From contig OV884060.1 of assembly GCA_930367215.1 (NCBI GenBank), positions 94,822,151 through 94,886,150 on the forward strand: DNA of 64,000 nt, read 5' to 3'. Made by a program: the position numbers and the translations under genes. Numbering within the stretch: the first letter of the stretch is position 1; each line of letters begins with the position of its first letter. The DNA is from Pollenia angustigena. Lineage: Eukaryota; Arthropoda; Insecta; Diptera; Polleniidae. This document shows positions 33,665 through 45,512 of the stretch, piece by piece. The notes below the pieces were generated by a model. The model was not told the origin of the DNA. It worked only from the letters and a program-made list of their open reading frames with translations, and did not search any database.

Positions 33665-36010
33665 TGTAACGATTCTGTGTTTGTGTTAACTAAGTTTGGG
33701 AACGAGGCTACCTATTAAATTCGGCCGTGCTCGTCGGATGGGGAGGGTTGTGTAATGTACCCAATAGAAAAAGGTAGAATAATTTAAGAATCATAACCGG
33801 AAACTTTACTTTAGGTAGCATGACTAAAATAAATGACCTACAGAGTTAGAGAGAGAAGAAAGAAGTGGTTGCTGATTGTAGGGTAGTTTGAGGTGGTGTA
33901 CACTACCCTATGACCTATCCCGCCCACCATGCTGACAGTATACTAATTATTCGTTGTCAGCCCAAAAACAAACTAAAAATTGAAACAAACTAAATAACCT
34001 CTTTGTACATTCTTACCCAACTTCACCTTTCGTAATAAAATAAATTAGAATTTCAAGTTTAATAACATTATAACATTTCAATGTTTATTTATATAGAAGA
34101 ACATCTTAAATTATATATATAAAAAAAAAAAAAAATCAAAACAAACAAAAGTTTTAAGATATGCTAATACTGCGTAATATTTATAGGTTTTAACAATGAA
34201 CGTCCGTGGTTATAAGAAAAAGAAGTCTATTAAAATTTTCTTTAAAATAGTAAAGTATTGAAACTTATTGAATATTATACATCGATGAAGATGTGTTTCA
34301 TTCAAATTTATTTAAATTATAAAAAAAAAAAAAAAATTATAAGTATTTTTGTGTGTGTGGTGTTTTATTATTTGCAATATGAATATTCAAAATTTAATAA
34401 TCAAAACTTATTGTTTATATACTTTCACTAGCAACATTGGTAGCAGTAGATACATTTGTGTTCTTTAGCAACATCCAATGTATTTGTATTGTATATTCAT
34501 ATTACCAATATAAAAAATTTAAAGAGAGTGAATAAAATTATGGCGGAAGTAAAATAAACCAAAGAACAAGTCAACTTACTTATTTATATACACGTTCCAT
34601 CGCAGTCAGCAGGCGCCGGATGACAGATGAAATTGATGCGCAGAAGGTTTAACGTCGATTGTATATAAATACAAAGAGTGTATGTGTGGAATTAGCAACA
34701 ACTGACAGGGCTTTTATTCGGTCATAGCTAAACCACAGATACACTATTTTTATAGATGTTTAAAAAAAAAAAATTTGTATATATATGAATATTTAAACGT
34801 GCATGTTATGGATGAATGTTTCAATTGGTTTCAAATGTGTGTGATGTCTGTGTGTGAGTTTTTCAATAATAGAGCGAGAACTTTGTTTGTGTGTTTATGT
34901 ACGTAGAATTGGTATGTTTGTGTTATTAAATGTTACTGTATTTGAATTTAGACTTGAATGAAAGAAAAAAAAAAAAACTTCAATAGGTGACCATTATTGA
35001 ATAATATTGAAAAGTTCATTATTTTTATGTGTTTTAATAACACCTATTTATGAAATGTAAAATTTAATTAAGTAAAGATAGAATCAAAATAATGAATATT
35101 AACTATGAACGTTCTTGTTACTTTAATATAGAATGTTACAATAACTAAAGTTTTGTAATCCTTTCCCAAAGTTTCTTTAAAATAATTTTAAAGAAAAGAA
35201 TTTAGTTGTTAAATTATTTTTTTAGGTTATTTACAAAAAAAAATTAAAGTATCTTAACGCAGTTTGTTTGAAGCACTTGCAAATGCTTATAGTGTCATAT
35301 TCAGGATACAAATTTGAATTTGAGAAAAGAGGTTTATTGTAACCTCTGGTCACCCTTATAAACAAAAGAAGTGGTTTTATCTCAACGATATAGGCTTGTC
35401 TTTCAGCACTTACTGTTAAGTTTTTCCTTACACAAACGAACTAAGAAAAAACAACAGAAAAGGGTGTGTCCCCCTTTAAGAACGTATATACTTGAAAATT
35501 TCCAAAACACTGGCTTAATAGTACCACTAGATTTATTAATATGTAGGTTCGAATGTTTATACGAGTTTTCCCAGCTGAGACGCAAATTTTCAATAGTAGG
35601 ATAACTTCTCCTCACTACCCAAATACCGGAATCTTCGACAAAAGTTAGGCACCAAAAAAAAAAAATAAGATACCAAAGACTTCCAATTCCAATTGAATTT
35701 TTAAATAAAATTTCCTCGAAAAATTTAAGGGATGAAAATCTTCAAATCCTTTATTAAAAAAAACTTTTGGAAAATTAATTATGTGCTGCGACTGACTCAC
35801 TCAAAAAAATATTTTTAAATGAAAAAATTTTTCAAATACCAACAAAAAATATATTTAAAAACCAAAGCCTGTTATTATAAAAATCTTAAAAATGGAAAAA
35901 TATGGAAATGAGCAAGAATTTTCCTACACTCAAAACGAAATATTGGTAAAATATTATCAAAATGTAAACTGAACATTCGTAAATTATTAATAAAACAAGT
36001 CGCCATCACA
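33665..36010 (-). repeat. Upstream (5') LTR of the Gypsy element
   Basis: 2,346 bp, TG...CA. It should contain the promoter for the minus-strand transcript; I could not locate a specific TATA or start site with confidence. It represents the uninterrupted form of the LTR and shows the pre-insertion sequence of the hAT target (ACCCAAAT at about 35618-35625). Confidence 0.92.
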
Positions 36011-37220
36011 ATTATCACGGGTGATTTTAACAGCTGGCATTTCCATTGGGGGTCTCCTACTATTAACAGTAGAGGACGTATACTGGCGGAGTTTATAAAT
36101 GACTCAGAATATGCTATTCTAAACAATAATTCCCCAACACACTTCAGCACACATGGATCCTTTTCCCATGTAGATTTAACCTTTTGTAGCCCTTCCGTTG
36201 CTCTCTATTCAGATTGGCAAACCTTAGATAGCATGCATGGAAGTGATCACTATCCGATTTTAATTTCGCTCTTCCAAAACGCAAATGCTAATACCACCAA
36301 TACAAATTTCATACCCAAATTTAAGACCGAATTAGCTAATTGGAATTTATTCAAAACTAAATGTTTGGATTTCGAATCCATTCGACAAATAAGCGATAAT
36401 GTCAATCAAGAAGCAGCTAACATTTCCAAAATCATTCTTCAAGCTGCTAACATTGCAATTCCTCAGTCCAGAAAAATTATTAATTAAAAAGTTCCTTGGT
36501 GGAATAACAAATTACAAATCCTCAAAATACAGAAGAATAGATCTTGGAATACTTACAAACGCGAGATGAGCATTGCCAACCTCGTCAACTTTAGGAAAAT
36601 TAGGGCCCAGTACAAAAGGGAAATTAAACTAACCAAACTAAAATCGATCCATGATATCGGATCTACTATCAACCCATCAACACCTATTGCCAAAATTTGG
36701 TCAAACATTAGAAACTTCACAGGCTTTAAGGCAACAAATTCGATTCATTGCGTTTCAAAGCTAAACAATCCGGATATTATTTTAACAGATAGTTTAGATA
36801 TTGCCCAGGAATTTGCATCCTTCTGGTCCAAAAACTCTTCAGACGCAAAGTTTACTCAACATTTTGTAACACAAAAAAGAAGAAGTCTGGGTGACCTTAC
36901 AATGACTAACACTACTACCAGTGCATTGAAAATCGAAAATCCCATCAATATGTTACAATTTACATCGGTATTGTCAAAACTAAGGGGTAAAACACCTGGA
37001 ATGGACAGAATTTCGTACCCTATGCTTAACAATCTACCGCTTAATATGAAACATAGACTATTAAGACTTTATAATAAAATATTCTCCTCTTATATCCCTC
37101 AAAAGTTTAAGAACAGCATTGTAGTGTAGGGCTGCCAGATGTTTGAACCTATCAACCAGGACACATGGAAAAAATGGATAAAAAATTACACCAACAGAAA
37201 AGTTTTTTTTTAATACATAT

Positions 37221-38415
37221 GGGCATTTCCTGGGGTCACGAACGTACGTCCGTACACTTTTGATATACAAATAATATAGAAAACAAAACTTTTCCTAGCA
37301 TTTTTTTTCGATTCGATAGCATTTGGGTAGCTCTATGTTTAGTGCAAAAGATGGATTTCATCGAGTTTAAGTGTTCATAATAAGAGTTATAAACGTGTGG
37401 TCACGAACGCACGCAAAATAGAAGTCAACTTTGGCTGACAGTAGTGAAATGTAAAAATCTGCGCAATGGAACGGAATATACAAAAGTGATTAATTTATTT
37501 TAAAAGTGTATTAATGTAGGTCTCCATCCAGTATTTATAAAATAAAATATCTCTCTTGGTTTTTGTTTATTGGCTTATTTACCGGTCGCGAACGTACGAT
37601 TTTTCCATATGTGTTTTTATTAATATCACCACGCATTTTCCCATATGTTTTTTTATTATTATCACCACTCATTTTCCCATAAATGTCTTCAAAGTTTCTT
37701 AACAAAAAAACTTAATAATCCTTTTACAATTGATTTTAATGGAGAAATTATGAAGAAAGAGTGGAAATATAACATATTTCTTGCATGTAAAATAAGTCTA
37801 TAAAATGTCTTTAGAAGTAGAAAATACAGAAAAATATAAAATTTTCCAGTTTCCAGCCCAATTTCCTCAAGTAAAACAGCTGAGATATGCTATGAACCCA
37901 TTCTTTTATAAGAACAAAGACTTTTTTAAAACCTTTTCTTAAGCTTCACTTCGGAAAATCAAATCTTGTAACGTTAATTATACCGCCTTATACTCAATGC
38001 AAATGGATGAAACTTTGAAGGCATACATATTCCCAATGACAATACACGAATACATGGGCGTAGCCAGGATAAAATCTAGGGGGGCGGCAAAATTTTTTAA
38101 ACCCTTTTCTTTAGCTTCACTTCGGAAAATCAAATCTTGTAACGTTAATTTAACCGCCTTATACTCAATGCAAATGGATGAAACTTTGCAGGCATACATA
38201 TTCCCGATGACAGCACACGAATACATGGGCGTAGCCAGGATAAAATCTAGGGGGGCGGGCAAAATTTTTTTTATATGTTCTTTTTTAAGAAAAGCGTTTC
38301 TTAAAAAATTTCTTTTAAATGTTCTTATTTTTATTTTATAATAAAAAGCAATTAAAGACGATGATAAACAACATTTTATTTTTTCATCCTGGTAAACCAT
38401 TCTGGGGAAATGCCC
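37221..38415. mobile_element. Nested element with GGGCATTTCC ends
   Basis: GGGCATTTCC at 37221 pairs with GGAAATGCCC ending at 38415; flanking ATAT occurs on both sides, though the flank is palindromic and so uninformative. The left half has three copies of a (G)GTCRCGAACGYACG motif (about 37235, 37398, 37587). No coding remnant recognised; class unknown. Confidence 0.5.
37928..38270. repeat. Tandem repeat, two units of 171 bp
   Basis: 'agcttcacttcggaaaatca' recurs at 37942 and 38113. Both units share 'actcaatgcaaatggatgaa' and 'gggcgtagccaggataaaat', with only a few differences. The GC-richer 'gggcgtagccagg' and 'aggggggcgg' stand out from the AT-rich context. No coding function is evident. 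Confidence 0.85.
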
Positions 38416-38426
38416 ATATGTGTGTA

Positions 38427-38659
38427 GTATATCGCACCCTAAATACTAAAGGGTCACAACTCAAAATTTTTCAGAAATGACTTTTTTCATAAATAAATTC
38501 TCAAAAGGCATAGCAAAACTTTCTTCAAATTGGACTTTTTTAATAAGGGAACTAATTTTTTTTTAAATATTATCACCATTTTTACATAAACTGTTTTTTG
38601 GCTCTCCTGAAAATTTAAGAATTTTGAGTTGTTACCTTTTAGTATTTAGGGTGGGATAT
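38427..38659. mobile_element. Foldback element with CACCCTAAATACTAAA arms
   Basis: The left arm 'caccctaaatactaaagggt' (38435) pairs with the right arm 'accttttagtatttagggtg' (ending 38653). Pairing extends outward to about 38427/38659 and inward through 'acaactcaaaatt'. About 233 bp. TA lies on both sides, but a target duplication is uncertain. Confidence 0.65.
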
Positions 38660-41600
38660 GTAAAAACCAGTTTTTATTTTTAAATCCAACAATATATAGA
38701 AAAAAACTTAACGTGTACTTCATGTACATAAAAACGATGAAAAAATAATAATAAAAAGTTAAGCTTAAAATGTTCTAAACTAAAAAAATTTTCAGAAGAT
38801 TGCACTTTTTCTAGAACTGCATTTCGGTCTTTGATAAAGCTATAAAAGAGGCAGCATGTCATATTAAAATCAAACTTACATTGAATAATACTCTCCAGTG
38901 TTTCAGTCTTTAACGAGTTTCTTTCCTTTGTCCATTGAACAGACTAAGTACTCAACTTAAAAAAAATCAAACTCTTTTAATTATTCTTCAACCAACTGGA
39001 CAACTGTCAAACTAATCAATTGAAAAAGCCTTACACGCTTTGATTTGGACAACGACCGACTCAGTTGACAATTGAATTGAAACGTGTATGGGCTTCCTAA
39101 GAGAAAGCAATTTGTTCTCGGTTTTCGATTACTTCTAAAAGATGTTTACACGGTATTACTTTTTACAGCAACTGGTTGAAACTAAATTTTAAAGAGGATT
39201 TACTATCATCTAATATTATTGAAAGTTTTTACCAGCTTTACACCAGATAACAGTTTAATTTAATTAAAGTTCTTTATACAATTACCTTATGTTAGCAGTG
39301 TTATAACAGAAATCTTAACCTTTGTTAACAACTTAAACCAGCAAAAAAGCAATTTGTTTGCCTTGACCTGTACAAAAAACCAGGACAATTTAATAGTAGA
39401 CCAGGACACCAGGACATGTAGTCTAAAACCAGGACAATCCTGGAAAACCAGGACGTATGGCAGGCCTATTGTAGTGCCAATTCTTAAGACCGGATCAGAT
39501 AAAACCCTTGTTAAATCTTATAGGCCAATTTCTCTTAATTCATGCCTCGCAAAAATTCTAGATAGAATAGTAGCTAATAGATTGTGGTGGTTTGTGCAAA
39601 CAAATAAACTTATCGATAATCGTCAATTCGGCTTCAGAAGAGGAAAGTCCACAATTGACCCACTTTTGTATATCGATTACCAAATTTCGACCACCCTTTC
39701 ATTACGTAAGCATATTTCAATAATATCACTTGATTTCGAGAGGGCCTTTGATAGAATTGGCATACATGCAATTATCAATCAGCTTATCGCCTGGAAGATG
39801 GGCAAAATATCATTAATTATATAAAAAACTTTATGAACAATAGAAAAATCACCGTGCGACTTGGTAACGTCTACTCTTCTTCAAAACCAATTTTCAATGG
39901 AATTCCACAGGGATCCCCCTCTCCGTTGTTCTATTCCTAATCGCGTATAACAAACTTTGTACTATTATTTCCATTTACAAAGAAATAGACTTTATTGCCT
40001 ACGCAGACGATTTTAATCTCATTATTAAATCCGGCAAAACTAGAAACCCTACAATCAACCTCAGTCAACTGTTTCGCAATATTGATGAGTGGTCTTCCTT
40101 CTCCGGAGCAATCCTTTCTACAACAAAGTGTAAATATATACATATATGTCGCAAGAAAAATTGCAATTGTATTATTGACTCCTGTCCCACAAATCTATCC
40201 AAAGTTGATACCATGAGAATACTTGGCTTACATATAACCTCTAATTACCGCTGGAACAACCACATCAATTATGTTACCAACTCTTTGTCCAACCGCCTCA
40301 AGGTCATAAAATGTTTATCAATCCAAAATTAAATTGCAACACGTATACTATCACTTCCGTTATAAAAGCTATCATGCTATCAAAAATTAATTACGCATTA
40401 TCAATCTACGGTCATTCCCCAAACTCTGCGCTGCGTAAATTTAAAACTGTAGTTAATTCTGCTATGAGATGTTCGCTAGGAGCATTTCGGTCCACTTCTA
40501 TAAATAACATGCTCTTTGCGGCAAATATTCTACCGTTGGAGACACAAACGGAATTATTAACAACAAAACTTTTAAAATCAATTTCCTTCAGCTCAGATAC
40601 ACCCATTCTAAAACTGGTTAAAAAATGCAAAAATTCAAAAAAGATACCTAAAATACAATCCGCCTTATACCGTTCAATACAAAATTGTAAAAAATTAGAC
40701 CTTCCAATCAATATAGTGAAACCTTGCACAATGCTCCATCCACCATGGCACCTGAATAAGAAAACTATCGACACCTCTTTACACTACTACACCAAATCTA
40801 TATGTGGCCCAGTTCAATACCAACGCTTATTCAGCGAACTTAGGAACGCACTCTCTGATTATATATTTCTATTTACTGACGGCTCAAAATATAATTCCTC
40901 AATTTCTTTTAGTGTCACAACAGAAGATACAGTAATTAAATCACATATTCCACAACAGGGGAAGGTTTGCCATATGTTCCGATTCTCTTTCTACATTGCA
41001 ATCTATAATTAACATAGGTAATTAAAACTATTATATATCAGAAATTAGGAACTTATTAATACATAGACAACCGGATATTAAATTAATATGGGTACCGGGC
41101 CATTGCGGCATAAAGGGAAATGAGCTCGCGGACCAATCTGCGAGGCTAGCAAATATTTCTACCTTGATCACGATACCTAATTACAATCCCACTGACTGGA
41201 ATAATTATATCGTGCATAAACTGACCGAACAATGCAGGAGAAGACTTTTCAATGCCACCTCAATCTGGTATAGGGAATTGAATCGCGAAATGACTGATAT
41301 TCGTGATTTTCCAAGAAACCTCTCAACTAGCCATAACAGAACTGATATAGGGAAATTCGAACGACTTCGACTCGGACACACTAGATTAACACACGGACAT
41401 TTAATGAACCTGCCGACTTACAACATCTGCAACTGTGCATCTCACATCCGGGATCCCTCACATATTCTTATTCACTGCCACAGATTCGCTACTGAAAGAC
41501 TTAACATCTTTCACGGCACTGACCCAATGGAAATTCTGTCTATTCCCTCTCACGAGAATATAGGAAAAATTATTAATTTTCTGAAATCATCTAACACATA

Positions 41601-41790
41601 CACTTATATTTAAGGAATCAACATCAAAAACTTTGATTTTTCTGCCATTAATTAATTAAATTATTAATATGTACATATTGTTTTCTTTTATATTAAGTAT
41701 ATTGAGCTGAAGGCCAAAGTTGCTATTGCTCTTATCTTTATATTATCTTGTGATTTGTAATTATAAGCTAATTAAATAATAAATAAATAA

Positions 41791-42025
41791 ATATTAAAAG
41801 AAATAGATTACTAGAGCCTTAATACTATAAAAATTAAATTTTTGAACGTTTATGGGTAGGGGGAGGTATCCCTCCAAACCTCCCCCGGAACGACCCTGTA
41901 AAAAAAATTTTTTTTTTTTTTTGCTAATTTCCAAAACATATTAATTTTTAAGATTTTATGTGACTTTTATGTATTTCATAGTATTTAATTTATCTGAAAA
42001 TAATTAATATATTCGTAATTATAAC
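41791..42025. other. Spacer with a G/C hairpin and poly-T
   Basis: GGGGGAGG (41859-41866) and CCTCCCCC (41879-41886) form a perfect 8-bp stem with a 12-nt loop. A run of mostly T follows (about 41901-41922). It is striking in this base composition. It may belong to the repeat carrying the coding remnant at 42048-42406. No function assigned. Confidence 0.45.
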
Positions 42026-42047
42026 TTATTTATAATAGTAACAGCAA

Positions 42048-42406
42048 ATTTTATTTAAAATAACTTCTCTCTGCTTCTTCAAAATCCTCTTCTGAATCTG
42101 AATTCTCTTCAGAGCCAAGTACAGTTGGAAGCATAAAAGAAATTGCTTCTTTCGGAAAGGGTAATGACTTTTTTTTGGAGTTGGTTTTATACTAGTAATC
42201 AGTGGGTCAGAACTGAGCAAAAGTCTATTTATAATATCTTTGTTACACTGAACCCTCGAAAACTTTCTAGCAAAATTCTGCCTGTAAAGCCGAAAATGTT
42301 TATTTCGTGCCTCAGACGCTTCTTCTGATAATAGCCCGATAGGCAACAATGCCTCACTCATTCCAGTTGCGTCATGTATTATACACTTTTTCCATTTTAC
42401 TCTCAA
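42048..42406 (-). pseudogene. C-terminal remnant of a mobile-element-like protein, frame-shifted
   Basis: The minus strand encodes IGLLSEEASEARNKHFRLYR, then FARKFSRVQCNKDIINRLLL and SSDPLITSIKP. I know this pattern from repetitive insect and hydrozoan mobile-element proteins but cannot name the family. A frame change near 42150 leads to an acidic C-terminus (LGSEENSDSEEDFEEAERS) ending TAA. Decayed and truncated. Confidence 0.5.
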
Positions 42407-43715
42407 ATCTTCAAAATGGTTCTGATAACAATTTTATGCTATAACCAGAATATATATTAAAAAAAACTAAGTACCTAGAGGCCAGATTTGATTTTTTATT
42501 ATATATTATTTTTGTTGATAATGATTTTAAAAGTTATGCAAAACAGGTACATTTATTTTGCTCCATAAAATAACGTCATTTAGCGGCCGCACAGGTGGTT
42601 AAAACCCGTCACTTACTGTTTCGCACATCCCTTTTTTACACAGGTAATATTAGTCTTAGATGTAATAATTTAAATAAAAAACATCTACGTACAACCAAAA
42701 CATTTTATGACTGACGAAAGGGTTTCTATCATATGTGCCTATGCAAGATGAGCAAAAACAGAAAAAAGGTGAATTTTTCAAAAAATCATAAAAAAAATGG
42801 CGCAACAACGCGCAACGTTTTTTTTTTTTTAATTTAAAAGTAGAGATTTCAAATTTTATCGTGATGTATAACATATTTAAGAACTCAGCGGGCTTCATCT
42901 TCAAAAACCTTTTAAATTTTTTTTTTACAAAAAAGTGAACAAAAAAATCGTTTTTTTTAATTTCGAACAAATTTTTTATCATAAAAACTTCTAATAAAAT
43001 GTTTCTAAAAATTTTCATAATTAGCTGTTTATATAGTATTTCACAGAAAAAAAAAATCAATGTAAAATCTTTATTCGTTTATCTACAAAAAAATATATTG
43101 TAAACCTCCCAAAACCGTAAAAAGTCAATGAACACGCATGCAATTTAATCAACTTTCCTGGTTTTAACAGTGTCCCAAAACCACAAATCTCAAGCAAAAG
43201 ACTTGAAAACTTACTATACGCTGCAGAACTTTGTTGTCTGTCGAGCTGCGTACTTAGATTTTTCCATTTCTTAAATTTAATTTTTTGCTTAATGTCCGGC
43301 TAGATTGGCAAAAAACCCCTATGTGCATCGTCTGTACGAAGCTTAACACTTAAATATTGATGAACTAGAAGTGATCTCTCAAATGGTTTTTTCGTTGTTT
43401 AGGCAAAATGCATTTTTTCCAAAAAATTAAAAAATCTTGCTTTAGTACTTTGCCTTAGAAAGCTAATTAAATTTCCTAAATGTTTCTAAAAGCAACATTG
43501 CCATTTTGTTCGATGGTTGTTTATTCATAGCATTACAAATTCAGATTTTCCAATACGATTTTATAATTTTTGCTTACCTTTTCTTATATAAAAATTGAAC
43601 GAGGCAACATTTTTATAATCTGTATATGCAGAATGGTAGGAAATTAAAAGAAAGGTTTGGCTTAAGTAACAGTAGTTTTCTGTTAAATATGGCGGTTGAA
43701 TAAAATTCTTAAATT
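42407..43715. other. AT-rich stretch without supported genes
   Basis: A Lys/Phe-rich minus-strand frame (42656-43060) is most simply explained by poly-A/T runs. A NotI-like 'gcggccgc' occurs at about 42583. No element ends recognised. Confidence 0.35.
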
Positions 43716-44710
43716 TGAGCGCGGCATTGCCAAAGATGCCCAGATGGGTCAAATGTATGACCAACCCCACTTTATTTTTCATTTCAATAATTTATAGGTA
43801 TGTTAGATGCTATCTCTATTACTTAAGGGGGCTCCCATACAAAATGTTCAATGCCGACAAGAAATATATTGAAGAAAAAGTCCCATAACTGCCAAGGAAT
43901 CGCCCTTAGGTTGATAAAATATATGACCGACCTCCATTAGTTTTTGTTCTTATCATTTTCTTAAAACATACTTGCCATATGTCTCCACCCCTTAAGGGGT
44001 TCCCATCACAGAATACACAGAACTGTAAAAAGTGACGTGTGAAAAAGGCCCAAATCAGTTGCGAGGGTAGCTTTCGAAGAAAGAGACAGAAAGCTTTTTT
44101 TGGTAGTGAAGTGGCAAGGTGTAAAAACAGGCCGCAACAATCAACACAAATGGCGTGATCAAAACAAAAATAACAAAACACAAACCACGTTAAACAAATG
44201 CATTAGTTCAACAAACGTTGTTTTTTGTGCAAAAAATGTATTAAGTAATATTGTTTTGTTTTATAATGTTATTTACTTACTTAAATAATATTTACTCGTG
44301 TTGTGGTGAACTTAAAAGTTAATTTTTACAACAGTTTTGTAAATAAATCTTAACTAAATAAATTTGTGTTCATTGTATTGCGGCATAGAAGATGATGAAA
44401 AGAGAAAGGGCGTCTTTCTTTGAAAGAGACAAAAAAAACGCAAAATCTTCCGTCGCGTGAAGATTCTTAAATTTGGCACCTGCAGCGCATAGGATGCACC
44501 TAGATGGGTCAAATGTATGATCAACCCCACTTTATTTTTCATCTCTATTATTTATTTCTAACATGCCTACCCGGTTTCTCCATTCCTTAAGGGGGCTCCC
44601 ATACAAAATGTTCAATGCAGACTAGAAATACATATATTGAAGAACAAGTCCCATAAATGCCCAGGAGTCGCCCCTAGTGGGATGTATGACCGACCTCAAT
44701 TAATTTTCTC
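43716..44710. repeat. Direct repeats of a ~245-bp unit separated by unrelated sequence
   Basis: 43716-43960 and 44460-44710 share 'gatgggtcaaatgtatga', 'aaccccactttatttttcat', 'aagggggctcccatacaaaa' and 'gtcccataa'. A third partial unit (about 43915-44010) repeats 'tatgaccgacctc' and 'cttaaggggttcccat'. The part between carries no supported gene. Confidence 0.65.
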
Positions 44711-44982
44711 GATACATACTTGTTTTATGAAATTCTTAAATTAATTAAAATTTTTCGAAAAGTTGCTAACAGGTTTTAATCATTTGAAGCATAGCTGCAT
44801 GTTCCAATTTTTTATGAATTTAAAACAAAAAATTTCGAAATTCCAAAAAAAAATTATGTTCCTAAAACGACTGCTCATTAGGGCTATAACTTTTTCACAC
44901 TTTTTGCAAATATCAAAAACGGCATAGTAAAGTCGTTAAGAACATTAAAAGTTATTAATAAACAAGTTAGAGTGCTTATAAA

Positions 44983-45512
44983 ATTTTACTGTCAAAAATT
45001 CAACACCATATTCAGTAAAAACAATTAAATATTCAGTTATTTTATATAGTTTAACTACGAAAAATTTTTTTTACTTATCTATAAAAAATGAATTGGTTGT
45101 TTTGTGTAAGCAATTCCCATTTTCTATTTGTTAAAATAATTTAGTTAAATACATCAAATTTTAAAAGTAAAATAATTGCGAAGCCATATCGGTCATGCTG
45201 CTGGTGTCTTATAATTGAGAGTTCTTCTGTAAACAACGTGGTCAGTACAACAAAAGTAAAACAAACTTGTGTATCAGGGTAAGTAAACAATAATATTCTT
45301 CCTCTCTCGCTTATAACAAGCGGACAGGTGTCTGTCTGGTATTTTTTAGAAATTCGGCTCTTTTGTGGAGTAAACGAAAATTTAATGAAATAACTGAATA
45401 TTTGATTGTTTTTACTGAATATGGTGTTGAATTTTTGACAGTAAAATTTTAAAAAATAACTGAACATTTAATTGTTTTTACTGAATGTGGTGTTGAATTT
45501 TTGACAGTAAAA
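44983..45512. mobile_element. Long-arm foldback element with a duplicated right arm
   Basis: The left arm from TTTTACTGTCAAAAATTC (44984) pairs over more than 50 bp with the right arm ending at 45446 (GAATTTTTGACAGTAAAA). A second, slightly diverged copy of the right arm follows directly, ending at about 45512. The middle (45050-45385) has no coding remnant I can support. Confidence 0.7.

Larger units (their letters stand above)
25122..36010 (-). mobile_element. Ty3/Gypsy LTR retrotransposon, nearly intact, inserted in the I-clade ORF2
   Basis: Terminal repeats start TGTAACG and end CATCACA; a 4-bp ATTA flanks the element (25118-25121 and 36011-36014). Transcription order on the minus strand is LTR 33665-36010, a primer-binding site resembling Lys-tRNA (33637-33655), gag, pol, LTR 25122-28247. 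Gag and pol are in different frames and overlap, consistent with -1 frameshifting. No envelope gene is seen. The long LTRs (2.35 kb without the later insertion) and the Lys-type priming site recall the Osvaldo/Ulysses lineage, but that placement is inference. LTR copies differ at only a small number of positions that I noticed, so the insertion is recent. Confidence 0.93.
37127..39468. mobile_element. hAT-like element inserted in the I-clade RT
   Basis: The ends TAGGGCTGCCA and TGGCAGGCCTA are inverted repeats with one mismatch. The flanking 8-bp duplication TTGTAGTG (37119-37126, 39469-39476) is exact, and the RT frame resumes across it. Subterminal CCAGGACA motifs occur once at the left and several times at the right (39378-39455). 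No transposase is visible. Further repeats are nested inside: 37221-38415, the 171-bp tandem pair and a foldback at 38427-38659. Confidence 0.88.
24731..41613 (+). pseudogene. I-clade ORF2: endonuclease, reverse transcriptase, RNase H (interrupted)
   Basis: The APE-type endonuclease retains its expected boxes: LQWNMNG, IQETH, then beyond the Gypsy insertion GDFNSWHFHWG and HGSDHYPI. The reading frame is identical on both sides of the Gypsy once the ATTA duplication is discounted. A TAA at 36485-36487 interrupts the linker. The RT follows (GKTPGMDRISYPML; after the hAT-like insertion SYRPISLNS, FGFRRGKST, SLDFERAFDR, GIPQGSP and AYADDF at about 39998). Frameshifts lie near 39810, 39925 and 40315. 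RNase H has FTDGS at about 40877 and WVPGHCGIKGNELAD at about 41089, with frame breaks between. The C-terminus includes a Cys/His cluster (CNCASHIRDPSHILIHC). Clearly inactive. Confidence 0.85.
23150..41790 (+). mobile_element. I-clade non-LTR retrotransposon, split by two later insertions
   Basis: Order: ORF1 with CCHC knuckles (23253-24175), a spacer with a tandem duplication, ORF2 endonuclease (24731-25121 and 36011-36300), RT (37000-37126 and 39477-40350), RNase H (about 40865-41155), a CCHC-like tail (to 41613), and a 3' end with TAA/AAATA repeats (about 41775-41792). RNase H after RT and a TAA-type tail are characteristic of the I clade. Removing the Gypsy (25122-36010) and hAT-like (37127-39468) insertions leaves about 5.4 kb, near the usual length. 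The 5' end is approximate. Several stops and frameshifts show it is inactive. Confidence 0.85.

Noticed and set aside
35875..36150. Minus-strand frame crossing the LTR boundary
   Set aside because: Spans the Gypsy/I-element junction and is antisense to the endonuclease; accidental.
37978..38400. 140-codon minus-strand frame with an internal repeat
   Set aside because: The repeat in the peptide simply reflects the 171-bp tandem DNA repeat; translation shows no family resemblance.
42656..43060. 134-codon minus-strand frame rich in Lys and Phe
   Set aside because: Composition is that of A/T runs, with no recognisable domain or splice context.
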